Below, one piece after another: positions 36,101 to 47,000 of a stretch of 64,000 bases of DNA. This DNA is from Lichtheimia corymbifera B2541 (taxonomy: Eukaryota > Mucoromycota > Mucoromycetes > Mucorales > Lichtheimiaceae). Position 1 is the first letter of the stretch. Every line of letters starts with the position of its first letter. The position numbers were made by a program, and so were the translations under genes. The notes beneath the pieces were generated by a model that saw nothing but the letters and a program-made list of their open reading frames with translations, searched no databases and had not been told where the DNA came from. The stretch lies in assembly GCA_000697475.1 (NCBI GenBank), contig JNEU01001045.1, positions 1 through 64,000 on the forward strand, in the 5' to 3' direction.

Positions 36101-36750
36101 GAAACCGATAACGCTTACCGCTTATCGGAAATCCATTACCGATTCGCCACCAAATCGATAACGCTTACCGCTTATCGGAAATCCATTACCGATTCGCCAC
36201 CAAATCGATAACGCTTACCGCTTATCGGAAATCCATTACCGATTCGCCACCAAATCGATAACGCTTACCGCTTATCGGAAATCCATTACCGATTCGCCAC
36301 CAAATCGATAACGCTTACCGCTTATCGGAAATCCATTACCGATTCGCCACCAAATCGATAACGCTTACCGCTTATCGGAAATCCATTACCGATTCGCCAC
36401 CAAATCGATAACGCTTACCGCTTATCGGAAATCCATTACCGATTCGCCACCAAATCGATAACGCTTACCGCTTATCGGAAATCCATTACCGATTCGCCAC
36501 CAAATCGATAACGCTTACCGCTTATCGGAAATCCATTACCGATTCGCCACCAAATCGATAACGCTTACCGCTTATCGGAAATCCATTACCGATTCGCCAC
36601 CAAATCGATAACGCTTACCGCTTATCGGAAATCCATTACCGATTCGCCACCAAACCGATAACGCTTACCGCTTATCGGAAATCCATTACCGATTCGTGAA
36701 AATTCATTACCGATTCGCCACCAAATCGATAACGCTTACCGATTATCGGT
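36101..36750. repeat. 50-bp minisatellite, 12 units plus a partial
   Basis: Units begin at 36106 and every 50 bp to 36656 and are almost identical. The twelfth is stretched to 71 bp by an internal duplication, and a partial unit ends near 36748. Each unit holds the inverted pair CGATAA-N10-TTATCG plus ATTACCGATTCG. The array sits in the 5' region of the PD-(D/E)XK-like gene on the minus strand. Near-identity implies recent homogenisation. It has no unique spacers and is not a CRISPR array. Confidence 0.97.
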
Positions 36751-37240
36751 AAGTTCCCAAAACCTAGCTCTTCAGAATTTCCACTGCTCTTCCGCTTCCA
36801 GGTTATTTCCTCTTCACCACTACACTTTTCAACTCGCCCCATTTAGCCCATGTTCAACCCGATCTACAAGCAGCGTGCAACTGATTCAATTGTTCCCACC
36901 ATGCCTTGGCCACGGTTGCTTTGAACTGACTCGATTCGACCGATTGGCGAGTCCATGGCGGGCGCAGACACTATTACACCACACGTTTTGTTTGACACCA
37001 CCCACCCACCCACTCTTTTCTACAACACTCATTGCGCTCAATGCCAATTGCAGCAACTTCCATTAGCTTCGTCTCCTGTTGGCCGTTTTGAATCGTGGAT
37101 TGGTGCGATTGAGGTTCTATTTCTGAGGGTGAGATTTGTCTCTCTTTTGATATTGATATCATATGCTAACAGCTGTGCCAAGCTAGTTCTCTATATACCT
37201 ACCCGTATCATGGATTCCTTCATTGTTCACCAAGAATGAA
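36751..37240. other. Intergenic between the minisatellite and the X unit
   Basis: Part of this stretch (36960-37090) resembles blocks at 28740-28960 and 48480-48730. Only short unsupported frames are seen. Confidence 0.4.
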
Positions 37241-38619
37241 TGAGCGTTTCTGTATACAAGACTCGTTTACGTAGGTGAAAAAAAAGAACGAAGGGATGGG
37301 TTTATATGCGATGGCTTACGTGAAAGCTGTGCAGGCAATCAAAGGATGGTTATGATCAACTTCAAGTGTACAACGTATATCAACATCCAGTACAGACATT
37401 GGCACGCGCGCTTTCGAACGCAAAATTGGGTTGGCAATCGAGGCTGCATTCTGGTCGACGAGGCTTGCAATCATTTTCTACGGCAACCTTTGTCATACGA
37501 GTGTTTGGTACCATATACCTACAATGCTCCTATTTATCCTCGAGAGTGGCATCATGCGTTTATCGTCATCATTATCTCTTGGTAAGCAGCAAGAATATGT
37601 CCTTATGCAGCGCGCATCGGGCTAAGAGGTTCTTTTTTCCATGATGATGCTTCCATTGGCAAAGGTAAAATGGGGTGGTCCGTTGACAAAGAAAAAGCCG
37701 TGACTCATTGGTGAAGCAGGTTAGATCAAGGCAATTGCACTAGCGGTGGGATTCAAGAATGCATCAAGGATTTACATGGTTACGTGCAGCGACGATTGAG
37801 GAATATCTACAAGGTTTGTTGAGAAGGATTTGGGATGATGGGGTACCGACTGCATTTGCCCTGTGGTCTTTGACAAGTCCATTGATAGGTGCCATCCCGG
37901 ATCAACAGAACGCACCTTTGATCACGTTTACGATGCTAGGCGACAACAATGGACCATCACCGAGGGATATGAGGAGCAGCGCAAGCTAGTCGGAAAATTG
38001 CATATCATCATAGTTTGAAGTACACAATAATGATGTCGCTGTATCACATATGCTTGACGATGTGGGCCACGTGGTTGTTTTTTGGGATGGTTATTATTGC
38101 TAGCTATACAAGGGGTTCATTGAGGGCAATGAGAGATGGGATCTGAGTCATTATTACTACAGGAGAAGACACGGTTGTTTTGGGCCGCATGCCATCATCG
38201 TCAACAAAATGACACGCTCAATACAGCAGCGAGTAGAAGAGCTGTGATGGTCTTGAATTGCATGTTGCTTTGGTGGTAGTAGAGAGTTGGATTTGAATGC
38301 TATGGCGTATGGTGGGTTATATTCACGTTCAGTGTAGTGATGTAGCACTTTTTGTCTGAATCTGCACCTTGTGCATTAAAACTACACAATACTTCTGATC
38401 CAGGTGGTGGCTTTATTGGAAAGGGGAAGAGGTATCTTCCAACAAAGTGACCAATAATACTTGTAAGATACAGATCGGATTAGTCATGTACCACTATCAA
38501 CATACTTTTATTATCCTTTACACAGAATACCAAGACGTAGATCCGTATTTTAATGCCAACACAGAGAAGCTTGAGAAAAAGACATGTACTTAAAGCTGTA
38601 TGTCCTCGCACGATCCCAG

Positions 38620-39660
38620 TCAAAATCTTCATAATGTTGCGTGGTGTCTTTATGAGAACAAAAATACTCAGCATAGTCGAAAGGACCTTGTTGGAAAGTT
38701 TCAGACTCGAGATGGACAATCTCAAGCTCAGGGACTGTCCATCCTATTGATGTTGACGTCCGGTCATTGTCTCTACTGCATTTAGACCGCCGTCATTAAA
38801 AATTTCACAATGAAGTCTTCAGTTTTTATATGAATAGAGTTGTTCAGCATGACTCAGAGAACCTTCTTACCAAGTTTCATGTTCGAAATGGGGAATCCCA
38901 GGATGATTTATACTGTTTCGATAAAACATGAATCCGACGGAGCACCCAATTTCCGTCCGACATAGTCAAACCCACATTATACCCTCCCATTCACTTTTTG
39001 TCAATGAAGCGTGGATTCTTTATTATGCTAACATTGATCGACATGCCTGATAGTACCTTGGGGGAAAGTTTCAAGCTTGTGGTAGGCAATCTCGAGGTCA
39101 TGGGCCGTTCATCCTACATATATTTCCATCCATTTATCATCGGACGCTCCCGTTCAAATTCTCACAATGAAGCCTGTGACTTTAACATCAATGGAGTTGA
39201 TCAGCATGTCGACGCCCACGGCCTGACCAAGTTTGGCGTTGGAGATGGACAATCGCGGGGGTGTGGACTATGCACCCCACTTGCGTTCCGTCCATCCATC
39301 GTCTCTCCTATATTTGGACCGCCCGATTCATCGAATATCGTAATGAAGTATACGGTTTTTAAATGAATGGAGTTGATCAGCATGACGGAGAGAACCTTCT
39401 TACCAAGTTTCATGTTCGAAATGGGGAATCTTAAGAAACTACATAGGTAATTGACTTTTTCATAAATCCGGCGCTTTCCCAATTTCCATCCATCATAGTA
39501 AACCCCACATTACATCCTCCCGTTCAAAATTTTCAAATGAAGCATGGGTTCTTTATTAAGACAAAGTTGTTCATCATGTCCAAGAGCACATTGTGTGAAA
39601 GTTTCAGGTTCGAGAGAGGCAATCTCAATGTCATGCATTAATTTCAGTGTTCGTCAAGTA
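38620..39660. repeat. Degenerate ~180-bp tandem array, inverted copy
   Basis: Same units as at 4020-5080 in opposite orientation, recognisable by 'gagttgatcagcatg', 'gaaagtttcag' and 'gcaatctcgaggtcatgg'. About six units. Also matches 23290-23960. Confidence 0.65.
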
Positions 39661-40081
39661 GTCTGGCTGTGCCTGACCTATTCAATTTACACTTCTTCCG
39701 CTTCCAGTTCATTGTCTTTTTTTTCCATTTTCAGCGCTGCCCATTCAAGTACAACTACCACTCGCGAACGATGCTCTGCTTCAACCCATCACGGCAATCC
39801 TACAACTGTCTTGATCCGATTGTCTTTGACTGAATGGGGTACCCACTACACACTGCATTCTCAACCACTTCCCGCCCGACATGACACAGCTTACGGGCAC
39901 GACACATTCAATACGATTCAGCAACGAGTAACGAAGGCAACCAGCGATCGTGTTTCTGCTCCACAGTCAACGCTGTTGATCTGTAACAGCTGGTTTCCAA
40001 GAGGTCTTTGTTTCCCGGCGTTGTACTACAACACGTCAAAGACGATATGCAGTAGCTTTCTCATTACACAACAAGTGCACC

Positions 40082-40650
40082 ATGCATCGATCATTATCAT
40101 CATCTTTCCATGTCACCACTTGTCAAGCCATCAAACAACAAGGTGAGGAAAATGGATGGCCTATTGTGATTGAAATGGTCTCTTACGTGATCATGATGCA
40201 GCTCAAAATCTCGAGTCGTGGATTGGATGGAGCAACCTTTATTCAATTTTTGGTGTTGGGTATCCAGGTAACAAGTGGGTTGGATAATATGCCTCACAAG
40301 AGGGGTTAATGGATATCTTTTTTCATCATGTAGGGAAGCTACACGGCACGATGCGATTTATTGTGTGGATGATGGTGCCTTATCAACATCTGTTGGAATA
40401 CGCGACAGGACTCTGGTACTCGATCACAGCTTACTCAGCATCCTATTCGATGGCAACTGAAAGGTGTTTGGACGATCTACATTCAACCGCACTCCACTCA
40501 TCCATATTGATCTTTCGACATCACTCTATTGCTATTGGATCATGCCAAGTATACCTGGATCAGCAACGTCTTTCTCGTGGTAGCCATACGGTCTCGTATT
40601 GTATCAATGAGAGGAGGGATTGTCGGCCACTGGTGGAACACATGAATTGA
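40082..40650 (+). CDS. X-family reading frame, best preserved copy (147 codons, tentative)
   Basis: Exons 40082-40142, 40202-40267 and 40334-40650 join in phase (1, 1) to an uninterrupted frame. It begins MHRSLSSSFHV and contains NLESWIGWSNLYSIFGVGYP and MRFIVWMMVPYQHLLEYATG. Donors are GTGAGG and GTAACA; acceptors are GATGCAG and CATGTAG. The same sites recur in the copies near 3.3 kb, 24.5 kb and 43.5 kb, but those copies are broken. An alternative frame of the third exon (AIYCVDDGALSTSVGI...) looks equally protein-like, so the true translation is uncertain. Unknown family; it lies immediately before a Y unit. Confidence 0.3.
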
Positions 40651-41249
40651 TGATCCTTGCGACTTTCTCGAATCCTGAATACCAAGTCGGTCAACCTTCT
40701 GCCAGCAGGCGTTTGCATCGTTTGAAATGGAGTAGATGGAGATGGGGTTGGATGGTGCTGGAATGATACGCTTCAAGACTGGATGATACGCTACACGTTA
40801 ATCGAGGGATTCAAACACGGTTATTTTATTGCTGCGTCGTTGCCTGGACACATGGCTGGAGAACCGATACTATGACAACTGCAGATTTCATTTGCGTATA
40901 CAGACACCAAGATGCTCTACTTAGATTGGCCACAACACCACGTACACAACATGGCAACATCATCCATTCAATAAATCAATTGTTTATTTTATCCTGCAGG
41001 ATTTGGATCATGTAGCTACCTTGGTATTGGACTAGGATCTTTTGGAAGATGCAGCTCTTAGATATGAGGAAGGATGAGGATAGAGGTGTTTACATTAGTA
41101 GTGAGCTAGAAATATGAATAAAGGTGATAATGGATGATGTTAATCCTTGATCCTAATATATAAAGATAGCTATCCTCGCTTTTGTTATCCATGTGGAATG
41201 AAGCAAATAAGATTCAGAATGCATTCGAGGAAAGGGATTCTATGTCGAT

Positions 41250-42860
41250 GGATCTACTCACATGAAACTACAGCTGAGATATCCTGACGCATCCAGATAA
41301 CATGCTTTAATTTTTTTGGCACTGAATGACAGTCGATAAAAATGTCATTGCCTTGTTCGCAATGATCCAAGCAACCTCGTTGTTGTATAGATACAGAAAT
41401 GTCCTGTTCTTGAATAATGTCAATCATCCTTCCTTTTGTTTGATCCATCGCCCATACCTTCACAGCTCCTGATGGTTGAGACCGCCTCAAACACGTCCTC
41501 CTGTCACGTCTTGCATAGTTGATCAAGGATCCATATAGCCAAGTGGTTCATGAGGCTGCTCAGTTTGAGTCAAGTGGAGCACGATGCTTGTTCAATCGAC
41601 GTTGTCTCTGTTTGCGTGAATAGCTACGATCAGTTCCGCGTGTTTGTTCCACTTGCAATGTGTACTGTGCAATCGATTCCTACCTTTCTTAGCCCAAAGC
41701 GTTATCGTCTTTTGGCATTCGTCATCAAGGACCTGAATCGGGAGTTCGTTGGTGTCGGGAAAGAAGAAAATAAGCAACAACGGCATATCCCCTCCTCCTG
41801 TTTTAGTGTTCCCACACACGCCAAACACTCCGCTTTTCTTTTATGCATCAACATCTTATCTTCCCACTCATCCATATGACGCCCTCAACACTACTGATAT
41901 CAAACTATTTCTAATTGCAATGTTGACACTCTTTATACCAATGAAATTCAATCTGTATGATAGCTAGCAAATAAATACACATTTTCATATGCACATGACA
42001 GCTCCCTTGTAAGCTTATAGATAGGCCCAGATATCATCAAATAGGAACCAGATCCGTTGTTCCAGAATTTTGATTCATCCAATCAATGAGTCTTAGAGGA
42101 TCATTGTCAACCTAAAAAAGGAGTCCAGGATCTTTGGCTCATTCTTCCCTAAAACCATGTCATTGAATGACATGATTCCATTATGCACAATTTGAAAAGA
42201 ATGAAGCACTCCACGATGATCCTATTGAGAGAATTGTCCAATTAGACCTTGAGCGTGGCCAGTGGCATACACCACATTGCCATTTATTTAAAAGCATGCA
42301 TTGATGGCACCCATCAAGCTATCACCACCACTACTACCACTACTGCACCATGCTTTATCGATTTATCAACCAAATTCGTCTTTCACGAGCTGCAGAAGCA
42401 GCAAAGACTATCAAGCCTCGATCAATTCCAAAACCACTACGATCACGCAATCCTAGCACTTTTCCTCAGAAAGCAGTAGTAGAAGGACTACATGCAATTT
42501 GCCGTGGTTATCCCCTGATCGAGGGATATCTATATATTTTAGAGAAACAGGTGTACTTCAATCAAAGGATGAGGATAAGGATGATAAGCAATCGACCAAG
42601 AGCATTCCTGGAAGTGGTGCTGGTTTCAAGCCAAGGATCATACAACGTCTATCTTTTTATTCGAGCGGTGATGTATTGGACTTTAGCACGCATGGATCAC
42701 AATATTTCACCACCGCATCCTCTGTCCCTCCATCAAGGTATTTGGCTTTCCTTGAAAAACAACGATGACCCGATCCTCAAACGCCATCATTTGAACAACT
42801 TCATTCCCATTGATCACCCATTCACTGTGACATCCAAAATTACAACTTTCTAGAATCAAT
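41250..42860. repeat. Y unit, copy 1
   Basis: This is a direct-orientation match to about 54070-55720. Shared landmarks are 'acagaaatgtcctg(t/c)tcttgaataatgtcaatcatcctt' near 41391 and 54138, the frame RLLSLSQVEHDACSIDVVSVCVN (compare 54274), 'cccactcatccatatgacgccctcaacactactgatatcaaac', and the protein-coding part at 42350-42770. It directly follows X copy 2. Confidence 0.7.
42350..42853 (+). pseudogene. Broken paralogue of the 55.0-kb Y protein
   Basis: The plus frame from 42350 (MLYRFINQIRLSRAAEAA) aligns with MFYRLVNRALCAYWGS of the 55-kb ORF. The match then moves to another frame (42499-42768, KPRIIQRLSFYSSGD, matching FKITTLQRLSFHSNGT), so a frameshift near 42540 has broken this copy. 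The function of the family is unknown. Confidence 0.5.
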
Positions 42861-42984
42861 CATAAAATAAAGCAAAAGGGCATTGTTTGTATAAGCTAGC
42901 ATGTCTCAATGATGAAGTATGTTTCATGACTATCATGTACATGAACGATCACGTGCACTCAAGCATGTTATATGCACGGGCTCC

Positions 42985-43056
42985 TGAAATTTTACGGGTT
43001 GGGGGATCTGTGTAACTTGAATAGTGTAACCAGGCACGACCACCCGTAAAATTTCA
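42985..43056. repeat. 72-bp hairpin element with 15-bp perfect inverted repeats
   Basis: TGAAATTTTACGGGT at 42985-42999 is the exact reverse complement of 43042-43056, with 42 bp between. Near-matching bases extend the stem slightly. It could be a tiny MITE-like insertion or a cruciform-forming sequence. It lies between Y copy 1 and the next X-like unit. Confidence 0.6.
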
Positions 43057-43089
43057 GAAGCGCCTTTATTTTCCCTCTCACACACACAT

Positions 43090-44340
43090 ACACTCCACTC
43101 AGCTGCAAAACACCTTTCTCAACTATCGATTCCATTCCAGCATGACACAGTGCATCGGCACCAATGCGATAGGCCCGTTATTGTTCAACAACAAGTAAAT
43201 GAAGACAACCAACGAATGTCTCCTTGCTCTACATTCCAAGGCCGTTGACCTACTATGACCGGTTTCCAAGTGGTCTGTGTTGACGGTGATATGAAGCAGC
43301 TTTCTTTCCATTACACAACAAGCGCTGTATGCATTGATCATTATCATCATCTCTCCATGATATTACATATCAAACAATCAAACAAGGTAAGGATAATGGA
43401 TGGCCTATTGTGATTGAAATGATGTCTAACATGGTTATGCTGTAGCTGAACGTCTTGAGTCATGGATTGGATGGAGCATCATTTATACAATCTTTGGTGT
43501 TGCGTATCCAGGTAACCAGTGAATTGGATGATATTCTCTACAAGATGGGCTGACGATTACCTTTTCTCATCATGTAGGGAAACGACACTGCACGATGCGA
43601 TTTATTGTGTGGTTCGTCAGACGACTCTTGTACTTAGATCACAGACTGCTTAGCATCCTATTCGATGGCAACTGAAAAAGTGTTTGGACAATCTACATTC
43701 AACTGCAGCCAGCCTACAGCATTGTTATCGGGTCATGCCAAGTATATCTACATCGACAAGCTCTTTCTGGTGGAAATCCTATGGACATTACGGTCACGTG
43801 TTGTATCAATGAGGAGAGGAATCATGATGATCCTTGGCTTTGGATATGCAGCTTGGTCAATCGATTATCAGTATGGCGTGTGGATCGTGGAGAAAAATGA
43901 TGATCGGAATGGAGGATGTTGGATTGATACGCTTCAAGACTATAGGATACGCTATTGTTACCGAGACACCAAACACGGATGTTTCCTTGTCGCATCGCGG
44001 TATGGAAGCACACCTGGGCAACCGAAACCTGACGACTGCCAATACCTTTTGCATGCACATCCTCATCACCAAGATACGCTGCTGAGCTTGACATAACAAT
44101 GCACACACACATGATGACAACATGGTTGCATTACTCTATCAGCGGCCCATCGTTTACTATCTCTTGCAAGATTTCAATCGCGTGAATAAAATCCTTTGGT
44201 AGACACAGCTCTTAGGTGCGCAGGAGGACGAGGATAAAGCCTTTATAGTAGTGTGGATCAGAAAACATATACAGATAAAAGGATAACCTGAATAAAGATA
44301 ATGAATTCCACATGGACGGACTTATATATAGCGAAGACCC
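43090..44340 (+). pseudogene. X-like unit preceding HET-like copy D
   Basis: This carries the X leader, the same intron borders (GTAAGG near 43386, GCTGTAG, CAG|GTAACC and CATGTAG) and a coding-like tail at 43834-44096. It is shorter than copies 1 and 2 and lacks the ~180-bp array. Frames are interrupted near 43640-43680. HET-like copy D starts 450 bp downstream on the same strand. Confidence 0.5.
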
Positions 44341-44789
44341 TTTTCCATGCAACATAATGACGTTTGCTTTTTAAATCAATCCATTCACTATCCCTTTGAC
44401 AATGAGGCTTGGCGATCATAGTTTTGCTTGCTATGTATTATATCTTTGTGAGGGATTGCAATAAGCGTATTGCATATGGCACCCATGTTTTAAGTTACAT
44501 GAGACGATGACAGGTTTTCCTACAAGCCTGACATTCATCTAGTTACTGCACGCCCAGGGACACAACTTGCAACCATGACAACCATCATTCTGAACGCCAT
44601 GCATGCATATATTCACTCTTTAATGGTAGAATGGAAATAAATGAATGATAGCATGCTCCATTTGTGTGCTGCTATATGCATCCATATGCACCTAGCATGT
44701 AACACAAACATCCAAGCCCACAGGCACAAGCATAAAACAAAGATAAAAGACCATGATCCGCTCGGCGATTCTTCCCTTGTTGAAATAAA

Positions 44790-46127
44790 ATGGGGCTCAT
44801 TCACAGCAAGCCTGAGGATCAAGTAAGCAAGTCTTTGTAAGATGCTGATCCTAAGGATAAAGGCGATACTTAACACACTACAGAGCTATAGTAGGCGTCT
44901 TTATCAAAGAGGAATACGACTCTTAGAACACCCTCACTTTTTGTTGCTACATGTACCAGCAGGCAACAGTGGAGCCAAGATGCAACTTGTAAAACCTGCC
45001 AACAATCCATGTCACCGAAAGCGGATTTTACAGAGGATAAATATCGGAGACGAGGTATTGCCCTACTATGCCTTGTCTCATCTTTGGGGCATTTCAAAAG
45101 CCCATCCATGCATGTGGGATATTGGTGATTACGTGGATGATATAAACGGTGAACCAGCAGCACCTGTTTCCATGCGACCTGAGAAACGCCAAACCTTAAT
45201 CGCACTACTACAAAAGCATCCTGACAGTTACTGGTGGATCGATGTCTTATGTGCACGCTCGGATACCCCTTTGGCTATGATGAGTGATATTTATGGATGT
45301 TATCATCAATGCTACGCCATGATCGATTGTGAACCTGAAATCATATCAAAGGTGGATTGGATGGCACAGCTATTGAGACAAGAAAAACTTGGTCACAGGA
45401 CCGTGGATCAATATAACGAAGCAGTGGATATTTTAAACACGTTTACAAAGACGAGTTGGTGGAAGCGTGTTTGGACATGGCAAGAAGTGGTATTGCCTAA
45501 AAAAGTGATCCTTATGGCTGAAGCGTCAAGTAGCCATACCGTACTGAATATTGACGCTGTCATTTATTTGTACAAGGACCTAGTTCTTTGGGGGTCGTAC
45601 AGTATTGCAGGTACATGTGGTATATATAGGGCTGCTGATACATAGAATGTTCCCCATCATGTTGACCAACATGTCTCCCTCCAGGTATCCCAAAAACAAG
45701 TGAATTACCTGAAGACCTTTGCTTTATTATCAAAGAAATCAACGAGTCCCGCGAGATCATTTCCCATGTACGCACTTCGAACACAGGCATTTGCGCAATA
45801 CAGTTGAAATGGCTATTTGAGTTATTCTCATCATCGTCAAGGCAATGTATGGATCCGATTGATTATGTCTATGGTGTTCTCGGCATTTTTGAATTTGATA
45901 TCCCGAGGATGACTGACCCAAAGGAAGTTTGGATGCTTTTCTTGCACGAGATTGATCATCATTTGGCAAAGAACCTACAACAGAGAAAATTTATGTACAA
46001 GGTTTCCAGTGATCATGCTTGTCAATTGGATCTACTGACTGCCAAAACTATGGGCGACGTATATCAATGTCTTTTTCGCGAGCTCAATGACAACTACTTT
46101 CGCCATTGTAGTATTCCATATGAGTAA
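44790..46127 (+). CDS. HET-like domain protein, copy D (intact, 3 exons)
   Basis: Exons are 44790-44822, 44884-45610 and 45685-46127, giving 400 codons plus TAA. Exon 1 encodes MGLIHSKPEDQ with donor GTAAGC. Gly2 and Ser6 fit the N-myristoylation pattern MGxxxS, which the other copies lack, so membrane attachment is possible but unproven. HET blocks are YALSHLWG, DSYWWIDVLCARSDTP and WWKRVWTWQE; the later segment reads MDPIDYVYGVLGIF. Copy-specific differences include GDIYACC changed to SDIYGCY. It lies head-to-tail with copy E, 870 bp apart, on the same strand. Confidence 0.8.
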
Positions 46128-47000
46128 ACGAGATGGTTGATATTAGACAGCACATCTTATACAGGGTTCAATGGCTATTGTGGGATATGGTTTAATGAGG
46201 ATGAGGCGGATAGAATATAAGGAGTAGTGAATGGAGCTGATGGGTGGGGGTTTCGTTGTCGAGAGATCCGCTTGAGAAACACGCATGGTCATTGTCGCTA
46301 CTTGACGTGCCATCATTTGTACTTGCGGACGATTATTAAGGTTCATTGGTACCACCATCTACCATCAGCTATGATATGGGCTTGTGTATATATTGGAAAT
46401 GGCGGTCTTGGTAGTTTTAATGATAGATAAGAGTAGGAAGCTTTCAAATTAGCCACAGTCAAGGTGTGAGATGCCACCAAAGTGCTAAAGATGGGCGTAA
46501 TTTTATTATCCTTCTTCACCACGTGATGCAAGAATCATCTTTGTGCTTATGCGACCAATAATAACATGTGCACATGTTACTTAACAGCTACAGTGATCCC
46601 ATAGCTCTTTTATCAGCGAATGTAAGGGGTTGGTTGTCAACGATTGTTGATTGGTAAATATATAGCATTCATGTTGTGAGACGTTACATGCTTACACCAA
46701 GAGAGATCTTCCTGAGTATTCCTTTTATAACCCAAACTGATCCAAAGGCAACCAAGTTCCTCTTTGTTGACACGTTTTATTTGCCGATTGCAATACACAT
46801 CAAGAGCTTGACAGACACCGATGATAGAAGTAAGTGACATGGCATAGAATCCTGCACCTGGGTATCTACTTTACCACCTCCAATAACCATCCCATGTCCT
46901 TGGTCGTGACACAAGCATAAGCCCGGTGAGGAACACAAAAGAGTGCATGACATCCTTATCGAATTGCCATCCTCTTTATTCTTCTACATAGTTGTAAAAA
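46128..47000. other. Intergenic between HET-like copies D and E
   Basis: No gene. The stretch at 46660-46730 resembles the 3' flank shared by copies A and F ('gttacatgct', 'caagagagat'), consistent with common ancestry of the flanks. Confidence 0.45.

Larger units (their letters stand above)
37240..41245. repeat. X unit, copy 2 (inverted partner of 2370-6490)
   Basis: This is the reverse-complement match of the left X unit, containing in order the '5-prime' relic block (37340-38460), the ~180-bp array (38620-39660), the leader, and the three-exon X reading frame (40082-40650) with its tail to 41060. It is followed directly by unit Y at about 41250. In the left copy, the corresponding end of X is followed by HET-like copy A instead. 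Confidence 0.75.

Noticed and set aside
36101..36750. CRISPR-like regular repeat array
   Set aside because: The 50-bp units are contiguous with no unique spacers and the genome is eukaryotic. It is a minisatellite.
2370..41245. X units as LTR retrotransposons or autonomous DNA transposons
   Set aside because: I found no reverse transcriptase, integrase or transposase motifs, no long terminal repeats and no target duplications. Segmental duplication is the safer description.
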